Shown here in pieces: positions 20,159-30,000 of a DNA stretch of 64,000 nucleotides. The translations under genes were made by a program, and so were the position numbers. The DNA is taken from contig NZ_AP025482.1 of the NCBI RefSeq assembly GCF_024347435.1, forward strand, positions 62,001 to 126,000, written 5' to 3'. This stretch comes from Vibrio cyclitrophicus. GTDB lineage: Bacteria; Pseudomonadota; Gammaproteobacteria; Enterobacterales; Vibrionaceae. The notes beneath the pieces were generated by a model that made no database searches, was not told the DNA's origin, and saw only the letters and a list, made by a program, of their open reading frames with translations. Within the stretch, counting starts at the first letter, position 1, and every line of letters begins with the position of its first letter.

Positions 20159-20177
20159 TATTGCAAAGGAGCGGGCT

Positions 20178-21707
20178 ATGGAAGCGTTACTAGACATGCG
20201 CAATATTGTAAAACGGTTTGGTGAGGTCAAAGCGTTAGATGGAGTCAGCATTACGTTGGGACGTGGTGAAGTGTTGTCGCTATGTGGCGAAAATGGTTCA
20301 GGCAAATCAACGTTAATGAAAGTGTTGTGTGGGATTTATCCTCTCGGAGATTTCGACGGTGAAATCATCTTCGAAGGCCAACAAGTTAAAGCGCGTCACA
20401 TTGCCGATACCGAAGCGTTAGGCATCGCCATTATTCACCAAGAGTTAACGTTAGTTAAAGAGCTCTCTGTGCTAGAGAACCTATTTTTAGGCGCAGAAAT
20501 TCAATCATACGGTGTGCTCGATTTTGACCGAATGCACGCCAAGTCGGTAAAACTGCTACAAAAAGTTAGATTAAATGTGTCACCAGAAACGCGAGTAGGC
20601 GATCTCGGCGTTGGGCAGCAGCAGCTCATTGAAATTGCCAAAGCGCTGTCGAAAGACGCCAAAATATTAGTGCTTGATGAGCCAACAGCACCACTGACTG
20701 AATCGGAAACTGAGATTTTACTGGATCTGGTTACGGATCTGAGAAGACAAGGCGTAAGCTGTATTTATATCTCACACAAACTCAATGAAGTGAAAGCCAT
20801 TTCTGACCGTATTTGCGTGATCAGAGACGGCACTCACATTGGTACAAAAGCGACGAGTACCATCACCACCGACGACATCATTACTATGATGGTTGGCCGA
20901 GAAATGAAACAACTGTTTCCACGAGAAGATCATGCAATTGGCGACGTGGTGTTAGAAGCTAATAACATTCAAGCGTGGGACAAATTGAACACCCATATCG
21001 CGAAAGTGAGTGATGTGAGCTTTGTACTTCGAGAAGGCGAAATTCTTGGCGTTGCTGGGCTAGTCGGTGCGGGAAGAACCGAACTAATGGAATGCCTATA
21101 TGGTTGCTATCAGGGTAAAAACAGCGGACGTGTTTCGTTACATGGTCGTGAACTGAAACTGCACAGTAGCCAAGATGCATTGCACGCTGGAATTGCCATG
21201 GTGCCGGAAGACAGAAAACGTCATGGCATTATTCCCATTATGGGCGTGGGTGAAAACATTACGTTGGCTGGGTTAGATTCTTTTGCATCAAGTGGTGTGC
21301 TAGACGACGTTAAAGAAGCGGCAGAGATAAAACAGTCAATCCAATCACTGACCGTTAAAACACCGAATGCTGAACTGCCAATCAGAAACTTATCAGGTGG
21401 CAATCAACAAAAAGCCATTCTAGCTCGATTTTTGATGGTTAACCCTAAAGTGCTCATTCTTGATGAACCGACACGTGGAATTGATGTTGGAGCCAAGTAT
21501 GAGATCTATAAGTTGATGTTTAAACTCGTAAAGCAAGGAATAAGCATCATTATGGTTTCGTCAGAACTGCCTGAGGTGTTAGGGATTAGTGACCGTGTAT
21601 TAGTGATGCACGAGGGGAAACTAAAGGGTGATTTGGTCAACAAAGATCTTACCCAGGAAATAATTATGGACTGCGCACTCTCAGACAAGATCGCAGAAGA
21701 GGTATGA
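20178..21707 (+). CDS. xylG: D-xylose ABC transporter ATP-binding protein
   Basis: A duplicated ABC ATPase of the monosaccharide importer class, 509 residues. The first half has Walker [10 protein letters not shown] and Walker [12 protein letters not shown]. The second half has an altered Walker A (GLVGAGRTE), signature LSGGNQQKA and Walker [21 protein letters not shown], typical of XylG/RbsA/MglA. AAAGGAG precedes the ATG. It ends 4 bases before the xylH start, so the two are coupled. Confidence 0.96.
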   Translation: MEALLDMRNIVKRFGEVKALDGVSITLGRGEVLSLCGENGSGKSTLMKVLCGIYPLGDFDGEIIFEGQQVKARHIADTEALGIAIIHQELTLVKELSVLENLFLGAEIQSYGVLDFDRMHAKSVKLLQKVRLNVSPETRVGDLGVGQQQLIEIAKALSKDAKILVLDEPTAPLTESETEILLDLVTDLRRQGVSCIYISHKLNEVKAISDRICVIRDGTHIGTKATSTITTDDIITMMVGREMKQLFPREDHAIGDVVLEANNIQAWDKLNTHIAKVSDVSFVLREGEILGVAGLVGAGRTELMECLYGCYQGKNSGRVSLHGRELKLHSSQDALHAGIAMVPEDRKRHGIIPIMGVGENITLAGLDSFASSGVLDDVKEAAEIKQSIQSLTVKTPNAELPIRNLSGGNQQKAILARFLMVNPKVLILDEPTRGIDVGAKYEIYKLMFKLVKQGISIIMVSSELPEVLGISDRVLVMHEGKLKGDLVNKDLTQEIIMDCALSDKIAEEV

Positions 21708-21711
21708 TGTC

Positions 21712-22884
21712 ATGGAACAAATAAAATCTGTATCAACGAACTCTGGATTCAAATGGCGCGACTGGTTAGAAGGCGCAAAATTTCAACTGCTTGTTATGGC
21801 AACCGCAATCATTCTTATCATGCTGTTTTTTAGTGTGATGACTGAGTGGGCGTATCTTTCTCCAAGAAATATCTCCAACTTATTTAGACAAACGTCCATT
21901 ACCGGAATTTTGGCGATTGGTATGGTGTTCGTGATCATCAGTGGCGAAATAGACCTTTCCGTTGGTTCAATGATGGGTTTGTTAGGCGGCGCTGCGGCCA
22001 TTTTGGATGTTTGGTTTGGGCTGCCTTTACCTGTCACGATTGTGATTACGTTAGGTGCGGGTTTTCTACTTGGTTTATGGAACGGCTGGTGGGTTGCGTA
22101 TCGAAAAGTACCATCGTTTATTGTGACGCTAGCGGGGATGTTAGCATTCCGAGGCATTTTGATTGGGATTACCGACGGAACGACGGTTGCGCCTACCTCA
22201 AGTGAAATGGGTATTATCGGCCAAAGCTATCTACCAAATATGGTTAGCTTGGTGATGGGTGTGGTTGGACTGTCGCTGTATTTTGGTTGGCAGAAGAAAC
22301 GCAGAGTCACTCGTAACCATTATCAATTGCCTGTTGAAGCTGCACGTACTGCAATGCTCAAGCACAGTTTACTTGGGGTTGCGGTACTCAGTATTATTCT
22401 TATTTTGAATGATTATCGTGGAGTTCCTACTCCTGTACTTTTACTAGCGGTATTCCTTATCTTAGGTACGTTTATAGCCAATAAAACGCAGTTTGGTCGA
22501 CGAATTTATGCCATTGGCGGCAACATTGAAGCGAGCCGGCTATCAGGCATTAACGTAGAAAAAACTAAACTGTCAGTTTACGCGATGAATGGCTTCTTGG
22601 TGGGAGCGGCAGCGTTAGTATTGAGCAGTCGATTAGGCGCAGGGTCACCTTCTGCAGGGAACATTGCCGAACTTGATGCCATTGCCGCTTGTGTAATTGG
22701 CGGCGCCAGTATGGCTGGTGGTGTGGGTACGGTTATTGGCGCTGTTATTGGGGCATTTATTATGGCGTCGCTCGATAACGGAATGAGCATGATGGACGTT
22801 CCGACCTTTTGGCAATACGTGGTGAAAGGTGCAATATTACTGCTTGCGGTGTGGATGGATAGTGCAACTAAAGCGAAGCGTTAA
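21712..22884 (+). CDS. xylH: D-xylose ABC transporter permease
   Basis: The inner-membrane channel for xylose, 390 residues with 9-10 hydrophobic segments. Typical motifs are [18 protein letters not shown] near residue 80 and [17 protein letters not shown] in the cytoplasmic loop that meets the ATPase. It ends the xylFGH operon and is followed by a strong terminator. Confidence 0.96.
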   Translation: MEQIKSVSTNSGFKWRDWLEGAKFQLLVMATAIILIMLFFSVMTEWAYLSPRNISNLFRQTSITGILAIGMVFVIISGEIDLSVGSMMGLLGGAAAILDVWFGLPLPVTIVITLGAGFLLGLWNGWWVAYRKVPSFIVTLAGMLAFRGILIGITDGTTVAPTSSEMGIIGQSYLPNMVSLVMGVVGLSLYFGWQKKRRVTRNHYQLPVEAARTAMLKHSLLGVAVLSIILILNDYRGVPTPVLLLAVFLILGTFIANKTQFGRRIYAIGGNIEASRLSGINVEKTKLSVYAMNGFLVGAAALVLSSRLGAGSPSAGNIAELDAIAACVIGGASMAGGVGTVIGAVIGAFIMASLDNGMSMMDVPTFWQYVVKGAILLLAVWMDSATKAKR

Positions 22885-22945
22885 TTAATAACGAGGCGAA
22901 GCGAAGTAGCGAAACGCGAGTTAATAAGCCAAACGAGTATCAAAT

Positions 22946-22981
22946 AAAAAGCCCTTATTATTCAGTAATAAGGGCTTTTGC
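22946..22981 (+). terminator. Terminator after xylFGH
   Basis: AAAAGCCCTTATTA / TAATAAGGGCTTTT around a 5-base loop; both strands end in T-runs, so it can serve xylH and the convergent xylR gene. Confidence 0.9.
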
Positions 22982-23031
22982 TTGTGCGATGTTTTTCAAA
23001 ACTCAGATCAAGAACAAAGTACTAACCGCTG

Positions 23032-24246
23032 TTAAGAAAGCCCCATCAAAGATTCAGCTAAAGCGGCTTCCCGATAATCTTTAGGCGTTTGGTCTAGGTT
23101 CTTTTTAAATACGGTGTACATGTATTGTAAAGATGGGTAACCACAAAGTTCTGATATTTCGATGATGGGTAATGATGTACCTTGAAGTAATGTACACGCG
23201 CGTTTTAGTTTTGAGTTGTGGATCTCTTGGTGAATGGAATGACCACGCTCTTCTTTAAAACGAGCTTCCATGTTTGAACGTGAAATCCCAACATAGCTTA
23301 ATACTTGATCCACCTTAATACCTTTGTACGCATTGTGACGAATAAAGTGCATCGCCTGAATGACGTAAGTGTCTTTTAGTGCTTGGAAGTCAGTACTTTG
23401 TCTTTCGAACACTTTGGTTGGTGGAATCAATATTCGAGGCTGTTTATTATCGGCATTAGGTTGTCCCGCTTCAATATCGCGGTTTTTCACCAATTTGTGC
23501 AGCATTTTTGCCGCGCGATAGCCCATGTCTTTACAACCTTGGCCAACCGAGCTTAGAGACACGCGAGTTAAGTAGCGCGCTAGCTCTTCGTTGTCGATAC
23601 CAATTACAGATACTTTGTCAGGTACCATGACATTTAGGTGCTCGCACATTTGCAGTAAGTGTCTGGCTCGTGAGTCGGTGACGGCGATGATCCCCGTAGG
23701 TGTCGGTAGGCGTTGCAACCAGTCGGCTAGGCGGTTCATATCGTACTGCCAAGTTTGAGGACTGGTTTCGTTGCCACGATATACCGCGCCTGAATAACCC
23801 TCACGTTCGACAATCTTTTTAAACGCTAACTCGCGCTCCGTAGCCCAACGTTTGGCTGGGTCTTGTGGAATACCATAAAAGGCGAAGTTCTCCAGTCCTT
23901 TTTCTTTTAGGTGCTGAAAACCTAACTCAATCAATGCTTCGTTGTCGGTAGCGACATAGGGCACGTTGGGGTAATCATCGGCATTGGTGTAAGATCCACC
24001 AACGCCCACGACGGGTACGTCAGAATCAGCCAACAGTTCTTGAATTTTAGGGTTATCGAAATCAGCAATTACACCATCGCCGCGCCACTCCTTAAAATTA
24101 TCTAAGTGAGTAACGAAGTCTTCTTCCAAGAAAATATCCCACTCACATTGAGATGCCTGCAAATATTCCCCGATGCCTTCTATAACCTGACGGTCGTAGA
24201 CTTTGTTGGCGTTGAAAAGCAAAGTAATACGGTAGCGTTTATCCAT
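23032..24246 (-). CDS. xylR: XylR, xylose-responsive AraC-family regulator
   Basis: A 404-residue activator of xylose genes. The N-terminal two-thirds is a periplasmic-binding-protein-like sensor (ITLLFNANKVYDRQVIEG; SVIGIDNEELARYLTRVSLS) that binds D-xylose in E. coli XylR. The C-terminus is an AraC DNA-binding domain (VDQVLSYVGISRSNMEARF; ISELCGYPSLQYMYTVFKK; DQTPKDYRE). It is divergent from xylB across 237 bases and convergent with xylH. Its size and sequence fit classical XylR better than the 14956 regulator does. Confidence 0.93.
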   Translation of the reverse strand: MDKRYRITLLFNANKVYDRQVIEGIGEYLQASQCEWDIFLEEDFVTHLDNFKEWRGDGVIADFDNPKIQELLADSDVPVVGVGGSYTNADDYPNVPYVATDNEALIELGFQHLKEKGLENFAFYGIPQDPAKRWATERELAFKKIVEREGYSGAVYRGNETSPQTWQYDMNRLADWLQRLPTPTGIIAVTDSRARHLLQMCEHLNVMVPDKVSVIGIDNEELARYLTRVSLSSVGQGCKDMGYRAAKMLHKLVKNRDIEAGQPNADNKQPRILIPPTKVFERQSTDFQALKDTYVIQAMHFIRHNAYKGIKVDQVLSYVGISRSNMEARFKEERGHSIHQEIHNSKLKRACTLLQGTSLPIIEISELCGYPSLQYMYTVFKKNLDQTPKDYREAALAESLMGLS

Positions 24247-24483
24247 GATGTCCTAACTGTTAAGTTTGTCAGTTTTTGTTTTTTTTGATTGTATCAGCGA
24301 GCAGTTGAGCAAGGTGTGATCTTTCGCCCAGTCGTTAAATCAGTGAATATCACTGTTAAATAACGTAATTGTGCAACGCAATAGGTTGATGAATAGTGTA
24401 GGTAACTTGAATCGTAACTACGGCACATATAAGACCAATTCCGGTTTGTGTGGTGTCGAATCGCAATCAATTGAGGTTTACGT
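24247..24483. promoter_or_regulatory. Divergent xylR-xylB control region
   Basis: Non-coding gap between two divergent starts. GAGGTT just before the xylB ATG is its ribosome site. It contains AATCGTAAC at about 24410, which resembles one arm of the palindrome in the xylA-symporter gap, but no full repeat. Confidence 0.4.
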
Positions 24484-25935
24484 ATGTATATTGGAATCGA
24501 CTTGGGCACATCGGGTGTTAAATCCATCGCAATGTCACGCAGTGGCGATATTTTAGCGACGCATTCTGCAGAGTTATCGGTATCGCGTTTGAAGCCATTG
24601 TGGTCAGAGCAAAACCCACTCGATTGGTGGGAAGCAACATGTGAAACAATCAAAGGTCTTGGAGATAAAGTAGACTTGTCACAGGTTGTCGCGATTGGGT
24701 TGTCTGGTCAAATGCACGGAGCAACACTTTTAGATAACAAAGGAGATATCCTTCGTCCAGCCATTTTGTGGAACGATGGGCGTTGTGAAGAAGAGTGTAA
24801 AGAGCTGGAGCAAAAAGTACTGAATAGCCGAGACATTACCGGCAATATCATGATGCCAGGCTTTACTGCGCCTAAACTCAAATGGGTCGCAAACTATGAA
24901 CCAGCGCTATTCGCAAAAATAGACAAGGTGTTGCTACCTAAAGATTACTTGCGCTTCAAAATGACGGGCGATTTCGCATCGGATATGTCTGATTCCGCGG
25001 GAACGTGTTGGCTTGATGTGAATGCGCGAGATTGGAGCGATACTTTGTTGCAAGCGACAGGGTTAACACGTGCACAAATGCCGAAGTTGTTTGAAGGCAT
25101 TGACGTAACGGGAAGCTTGTCTAGCGAAATTGCAACCTTGTGGGGAATGCCATGTGTTCCCGTCATCGCTGGTGGCGGTGATAATGCGGCAGGAGCTGTA
25201 GGCGTTGGTATCACTGAACCGGGACAAGCGATGCTGTCTTTGGGAACATCTGGCGTATATTTCGCTGTAAGCGAGGGTTTTATTTCAAATCCTGAATCAG
25301 CATTACACAGTTTCTGTCATGCACTTCCAAATACTTGGCATACCATGTCGGTGACATTAAGTGCTGCTTCATGTCTTAAATGGGTGGCTGATCTAACTGG
25401 CTTTGATGATGTTGGCAACATGATATCCGAAGTGCAGGAAAACGCTGATAAAGACTCTCAAGTAGTCTTCCTGCCTTACTTATCCGGTGAAAGAACGCCT
25501 CATAATGATCCTAATGCGAAAGGCGTGTTCTTTGGCATGACACATTCAACTACGCGCTTTGAGCTTGTTCAGGCGGTATTGGAAGGCGTAGGTTTTGCTT
25601 TTGCCGATGGTTTTGACGCCTTGCATGTCACGAAAATGATCCCTGAAGAGGTGTCATTGATCGGTGGCGGTGCGCGCAGTGAATATTGGCGTCAAATGCT
25701 AGCCGATATTGTGGGCTTACCTTTGGTTTATCGCAAAGGTGGCGATGTTGGCCCTGCTCTTGGTGCCGCTCGTTTAGCGATTCTTGGGATAGAGAAAGAG
25801 GCTACGCTTGAAGACGTTTGTCCAGTTCCTAAATTGGTTCAGCGTCATGACCCAGATGAGAGTAAATATCATTATTATAAAATAAAGCGTGAAATTTTTC
25901 AGGAACTCTACAAAAAAGTTAACACGTTATTTTAA
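24484..25935 (+). CDS. xylB: Xylulokinase
   Basis: Phosphorylates D-xylulose to xylulose-5-phosphate, the last step before the pentose phosphate pathway. An FGGY-family kinase of 483 residues: MYIGIDLGTSGVKSIA is the N-terminal phosphate-1 motif, GLSGQMHGA the xylulose-binding segment, AGGGDNAAGAVG and LSLGTSGVYFA the second-domain motifs, and SLIGGGARSEYWRQML the FGGY signature 2. The length matches E. coli XylB. The stop codon is one base before the left end of an IS5-type remnant, so its native downstream region is gone. Confidence 0.97.
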   Translation: MYIGIDLGTSGVKSIAMSRSGDILATHSAELSVSRLKPLWSEQNPLDWWEATCETIKGLGDKVDLSQVVAIGLSGQMHGATLLDNKGDILRPAILWNDGRCEEECKELEQKVLNSRDITGNIMMPGFTAPKLKWVANYEPALFAKIDKVLLPKDYLRFKMTGDFASDMSDSAGTCWLDVNARDWSDTLLQATGLTRAQMPKLFEGIDVTGSLSSEIATLWGMPCVPVIAGGGDNAAGAVGVGITEPGQAMLSLGTSGVYFAVSEGFISNPESALHSFCHALPNTWHTMSVTLSAASCLKWVADLTGFDDVGNMISEVQENADKDSQVVFLPYLSGERTPHNDPNAKGVFFGMTHSTTRFELVQAVLEGVGFAFADGFDALHVTKMIPEEVSLIGGGARSEYWRQMLADIVGLPLVYRKGGDVGPALGAARLAILGIEKEATLEDVCPVPKLVQRHDPDESKYHYYKIKREIFQELYKKVNTLF

Positions 25936-25936
25936 A

Positions 25937-26861
25937 GGCGTTGTTGCCTTAATCAGTTGAACCTTTTTCGAGCCTTGTAATCTGCTCATTAATGGTGGTT
26001 AGAACTGTGGTGATATGGGTAAGGCAAAAACGGATATAACTAACAGGGCGGAGTACAATAAGTCTCTGTGCAAATGGGGCTCGGTTACGTTCTAGATAGA
26101 TGATTTAGGTGTAGCAAATGATGCAAAACTCATCATGGTAAGCGTGGTAGGGGCTTCCAGTACTCTGATACAGCGATTGAAACTGTATTTATGATTAAGG
26201 GGATATGAACTCTACCATTGCGTGATCTTCAAGGTTTTATCGACTTTATCTTTGAGCTATTGGAGGTTCCACTGACGTCCCTGACTACATGTGTATCAGC
26301 AAACGCTCGAAGACAGTTCAGGTCAAATATCGTAACAAATCCAGAGGAGCTATTGACTCGACTGGTCTCAAAGTCTTTGGTGAAGGTGAGTGGAAGGTGA
26401 AAAAGCGCGGCATCGAAAAACGCAGAACTTGGCGTAAACTTTACTTAGTCGTTGATGTCGACACTCATCAGGCTACCAGTGCAGAAGTCAGTTTTGTAAG
26501 TGTTGGCGATAGCGAAGTTCTGCCAACATACTCAACCCTTTACGTAGAAAGATAGATACCGTATCTGGTATTACACAAAAAGTTACTATGAGACTCTGAA
26601 AAACGGAACAATAGCGGAGTGGAAATCTGAGTCGGGTTATCACTATCGCTCAATATCTGAGACCGCAATGTCTCGATATAAATGACTAACCAGCTGTAAA
26701 TGAAGTTTAAGATTTTATAACGCTCAAGTGGGAGAAATCATGGTGAATGTCAAAGCTATAAACAAAGTATAGGACTAGGTATGCCTGAAACTTGTCGTAT
26801 TGACTAACAAATACACGAAACGGGGTAGATCTATATCTAAATGTAATTATGCAACAAAGCC
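25937..26861 (+). mobile_element. Degenerate IS5-family insertion sequence
   Basis: The element spans from a left terminal repeat GGCGTTGTTGCC (25937) to a right repeat matching GGCTTTGTTGCATAATTA on the opposite strand (ends 26861), the classic end of IS5/IS903-type elements. Its transposase is decayed. No target duplication is obvious. It lies between xylB and a foreign-looking oxidoreductase gene and marks the start of the accessory region. Confidence 0.8.
26015..26807 (+). pseudogene. Decayed IS5-family transposase
   Basis: Reading across frames recovers an IS5/IS903-type transposase: MGKAKTDITNRAEYNKSLC at the start, LRDLQGFIDFIFELLEVPLT, STGLKVFGEGEWKVKK with the first Asp changed context, RRTWRKLYLVVDVDTHQATS, then SISETAMSRYK and GLGMPETCRID at the end. 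Several stops and frameshifts separate these blocks, and the DGAYDT motif with the second catalytic Asp is missing. It cannot make an active enzyme. It is related to, but distinct from, the IS5 copy at 58973. Confidence 0.85.
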
Positions 26862-26898
26862 GTGTAAAAATGGTGATTTATTTATACAAGGATTGTTT

Positions 26899-27900
26899 AT
26901 GGAAGATAAGATATTTAACTGGGGGGTTATTGCTCCGGGAAGAATTTCTCACTCATTTGCAAAAGCAATGAGGGTTGTTTCGGATGCTCGTTTATTTTCG
27001 GTAGCCAGTTCCCAATTAGATCGTGCTCAGAGTTTTGCTGCGGAGTATGGATGCAAATATGCTTATGACGATTATCAAACTTTAATCGAAGATCCAAATG
27101 TAGATGTCGTGTATATTGCCAATCCTCATCGCTTTCATTTTGAATGTATCAAAAAATGTTTGATAGCTGGTAAACCTGTTTTATGTGAAAAACCTATTAC
27201 GGTAAATGAAGCACAATGCCAAGAGTTGATTGAGCTCGCGAATAAACATCAAGTATTTCTAATGGAGGCCGTATGGACTCGTTTTTTGCCAATATGGCAA
27301 CAGGTTCAAGTCTGGATTGAAAAACAGAGCATTGGTCAACTACAATCTATGTCATCATCATTTGGCTTTAATCTTCCGAAAGATGAAAGTGATCGATTAT
27401 TTAATAATTCTCTTGCTGGAGGTGCGTTATTAGATATGGGGATTTACAGCCTAACTATGTCACAGTTTGTAATGCAGAAAGAGCCTACTTCAGTCGTTGC
27501 TAACGGGGTGATTGGTTCAACATATGTTGATGAGCATACAAGTGGCACCCTTAGTTATGAAGGAGTACAGAGTTTTTTTACTTGTAGCTTTAATAAACCA
27601 TTGGACAATAATTTTATCTTGTCTGGTAGTAAAGGTCGTATTGTCATCCCCTCTATGTTCTGGGCTGCTACTTGTGGAATTTTGGATATTGATGGTCAAG
27701 AACCAGTGATGGTTGAATTACCATTTAGAGCTACAGGTTTTGAGTATCAAATCGAAGAAGTAATACGTTGTCTTAGTCATGGTAAGTTACAAAGTGATGT
27801 TATGAGCTGGCAAGATAGTGTTGCGACTATGCGTATTATGGACTTAATACGAGAACAAATTGGGATTAAGTATCCATTTTTAAATATGTCTGACCATTAA
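26899..27900 (+). CDS. Gfo/Idh/MocA-family oxidoreductase
   Basis: A predicted NAD(P)-dependent sugar or polyol dehydrogenase, 333 residues. The N-terminal Rossmann domain has GVIAPGRISHSFAKAM. The conserved GKPVLCEKPITVNEAQC motif contains the catalytic-type EKP lysine near residue 95. The C-terminal alpha/beta domain has GGALLDMGIYSL. ACAAGGA is 6-12 bases before the ATG at 26899; a frame from 26800 runs through the IS end and is not real. It is more AT-rich by eye than the xyl genes and sits right after an IS end, suggesting transfer. Substrate unknown; trans-dihydrodiol or xylose dehydrogenase types are related. Confidence 0.88.
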   Translation: MEDKIFNWGVIAPGRISHSFAKAMRVVSDARLFSVASSQLDRAQSFAAEYGCKYAYDDYQTLIEDPNVDVVYIANPHRFHFECIKKCLIAGKPVLCEKPITVNEAQCQELIELANKHQVFLMEAVWTRFLPIWQQVQVWIEKQSIGQLQSMSSSFGFNLPKDESDRLFNNSLAGGALLDMGIYSLTMSQFVMQKEPTSVVANGVIGSTYVDEHTSGTLSYEGVQSFFTCSFNKPLDNNFILSGSKGRIVIPSMFWAATCGILDIDGQEPVMVELPFRATGFEYQIEEVIRCLSHGKLQSDVMSWQDSVATMRIMDLIREQIGIKYPFLNMSDH

Positions 27901-28024
27901 TGTATATCATACTTCCAAAATCGCTTAAGTGTACTGTTATTAAGGCAAAGATTTTATATTATCTGCGATAAACTTAATATTGTTCACGCAGAATTTTTTT
28001 GTTAAGTAAATAATCTATGTATTG

Positions 28025-28165
28025 TTGATTGCTAAGTCGATAAAAGGGTCTGGTGAGTTAGAGACGGTAACCTATACTACGGCGTTTCATGAATTTATGG
28101 CAGCATACATCAAGGTAGATAAATCTCTGGACGGTTTATTAAAGGAAATCATCGAGAACCAATAA
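28025..28165 (+). other. Short coding-looking fragment
   Basis: A 46-codon frame starting at a TTG and ending in TAA reads …GELETVTYTTAFHEFMAAYI… . It looks like a protein tail but has no good ribosome site and I do not recognise it. It may be a remnant of a gene lost during island rearrangement. The rest of the 320-base gap (27901-28220) shows nothing. Confidence 0.25.
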
Positions 28166-28220
28166 AGATGAGCAGTCGCTACAGTAGGTGATTTTATGTC
28201 AGAGGATATAGCCCGCGTTG

Positions 28221-29320
28221 CTAGCGTTGGTTGTGCTGTACAATGAACTTCGCACGTTCATATAGCTCATCAAATGTGATCACTTCTGGGTTAGTGATAT
28301 TTTTGCGAAGCAACTCAAATGACCTCAACTTACCTTTGTTCACACCATGCTCTGATACAAACTCTCCCATACAGCCTATTACTAAGCAGGATTTAGGTTG
28401 GTAATTATAAATTTCTTCGCCAGTTGGGTTTCCTTCGCTATCGCTGGGGGTAATTCGGCTAGATAAATTCTCCACGGCGGAAGCGACAGTACCTTGGACT
28501 TGTGCGATAGCTCCTGCCAGTTCTCTTGAAGGTGCCCAGCAACCTGATCGATAAGGCTTGGTTTCTAATAAAGCTGTGGTATGGGTTTTGATTTCAACAA
28601 AGCACAAATTGGAGATGATACCTTTGCTTTTCATAAGCGCATCAACTCGCTTACCATGTGAATCAACACTATGCCCTTGAACTACTTGTTCCAGTTTTCG
28701 GTCATCTAGATTGGATAAGAATATGTAACCTAGGCCATAACCAAATACCCAAGAGTTCTTTTCAAAGTACTTTTGCCACAAAGCCTCATTAGAGCAATTC
28801 TTCTTATTTTTTAATGTGTCAAAGTAACTTTGATCAGTAAGTAGACTGCCATAAATACCTAATTGCTTCTTTCGAAAGCCTACTGCAACAAGATCTTCTG
28901 TGGTCACCTCAGATTTTAATACTTCAGCAAAAAGCTCTTGATTTTCGGTAAGGAAAGATCTCGCCTGATGTGAAGTTAAAGCTATTTTTCTTAACTCTTC
29001 ATCAGAAATATTTACTTTAGCCTTGTTCTTAAAATCTACAGATTGGATATTTGCCAGAAACTCACAAAATCGGCCTATTTCTTCACCTACAAATGAAAAC
29101 TCAGCCCCATAAGGCTTTCCTGTTTCTTTCTGATATAAACTTTTGGATGATTAAAACAAAAGTTTGCCTATTATCCTCTAAGAACTTTGCTGTTATATAA
29201 GTTTTTGCGTCTGGCTTCTTTCTTAAAACTAACTCGTCACGTTCTTTGGCATACTCGTATCCATCTTGAGAGGATAGAATTTTAGATGCAATACGAACAC
29301 TTCTCTCCTTGTCCCCAAAA
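28221..29320 (-). pseudogene. Shedu-type (SduA, DUF4263) anti-phage nuclease, frameshifted and truncated at the 5' end
   Basis: Intact frame 28221-28907 encodes the C-terminal nuclease-like domain: WQKYFEKNSWVFGYGLGYIF, GKRVDALMKSKG, and FVEIKTHTTALL, giving a PD-(D/E)xK-like Asp…Glu-x-Lys core, then SELAGAIAQVQ-type and YQPKSCLVIG segments and the end ITFDELYERAKFIV. These match Shedu SduA as I know the family. Coding continues upstream without a start codon (ISDEELRKIALTSHQARSF; GAEFSFVGEEIGRFCEFLA) to a stop at about 29156. One base shift there recovers more family sequence (ASKILSSQDGYEYAKERDEL; FLEDNRQTFVLIIQK). The 5' end meets group II intron remnants near 29320-29345. The product is probably non-functional unless the short frame is translated from its GTG at 28907. 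Confidence 0.82.
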
Positions 29321-29383
29321 GCTGGAAGTGAAGTACGGTTCTTAGAGGGGCGGCACTTGGTAACAAGTGTCGTCTACTCGACA
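29321..29383 (+). repeat. Remnant of the 3' end (domains V-VI) of another group II intron
   Basis: The stretch AAGTACGGTTCTTAGAGGGG followed by a GCACTTGGTAACAAGTGT hairpin and TCTACTCGAC looks like the 3' half of a domain V plus domain VI. Bases 29351-29373 are identical to 31553-31575, the domain VI of the full intron downstream. The Shedu sequence breaks off here. I infer that an earlier intron copy was largely deleted. Confidence 0.6.
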
Positions 29384-29424
29384 AAGACGTGCTGACGCCG
29401 ATCTAGGCAAACACGTCTTTGCCC
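29384..29424 (+). other. Stem-loop directly upstream of the group II intron
   Basis: AAAGACGTG and CACGTCTTT form a 9-base-pair stem around a 21-base loop, ending 4 bases before the intron's GTGCG 5' end. Some bacterial group II introns (class C) insert after such terminator-like stems. The stem may be the intron's target. Confidence 0.55.
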
Positions 29425-30000
29425 GTGCGACCTGAAGTCGTATGAAGCGTTGTTCACCGCTTTATGAGTGAACCATCTGTATCACCAGATGAACCTATGA
29501 GCCTGAATAAAGTAGCGGCTCAGACAATGTAACGAAGAGCGGGAATATCCCGTTCGGGATTTGAATCGTGAGAAGAAGATCCTCCTGATAACCACAAATC
29601 GGGTGAGTGCTAGGTAGTCAGTATGATGAACGTAAGTGAATCCACGTAAGGTGCGTTATACGTTGAAACAGCGGAAGTGGTTATTACGCTGTAGCCAAAA
29701 GGCAACGGGAGCTGGAAAGGGATTGGGCAATGCTCTTTCGTGATCGATATGCTCCCCGCACTAGAGTGGGCATCTAACCTGATATTCTACGTGACATACG
29801 GAACAGGGTAAGCCCGTATTACTCCCTATGGGAAAGCCTTTGTGGCCGATAGTGATGCGGGTAAAGGAGGTTGGAAAAAGCGAAAGCTGCATTGTAATGA
29901 TGCAGATACAGGTTAATGCCTGATCACGAAAGTGAGCCCACTTCCGACTGGTCTCCCATTGCGAGAGAATTTGAAGAACTTTATTTAAGGAGAAAAGCAA

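Noticed and set aside
26800..26898. Upstream extension of the oxidoreductase frame
   Set aside because: It runs through the terminal repeat of the IS5 element; the ATG at 26899 has a good ribosome site and the family N-terminus.
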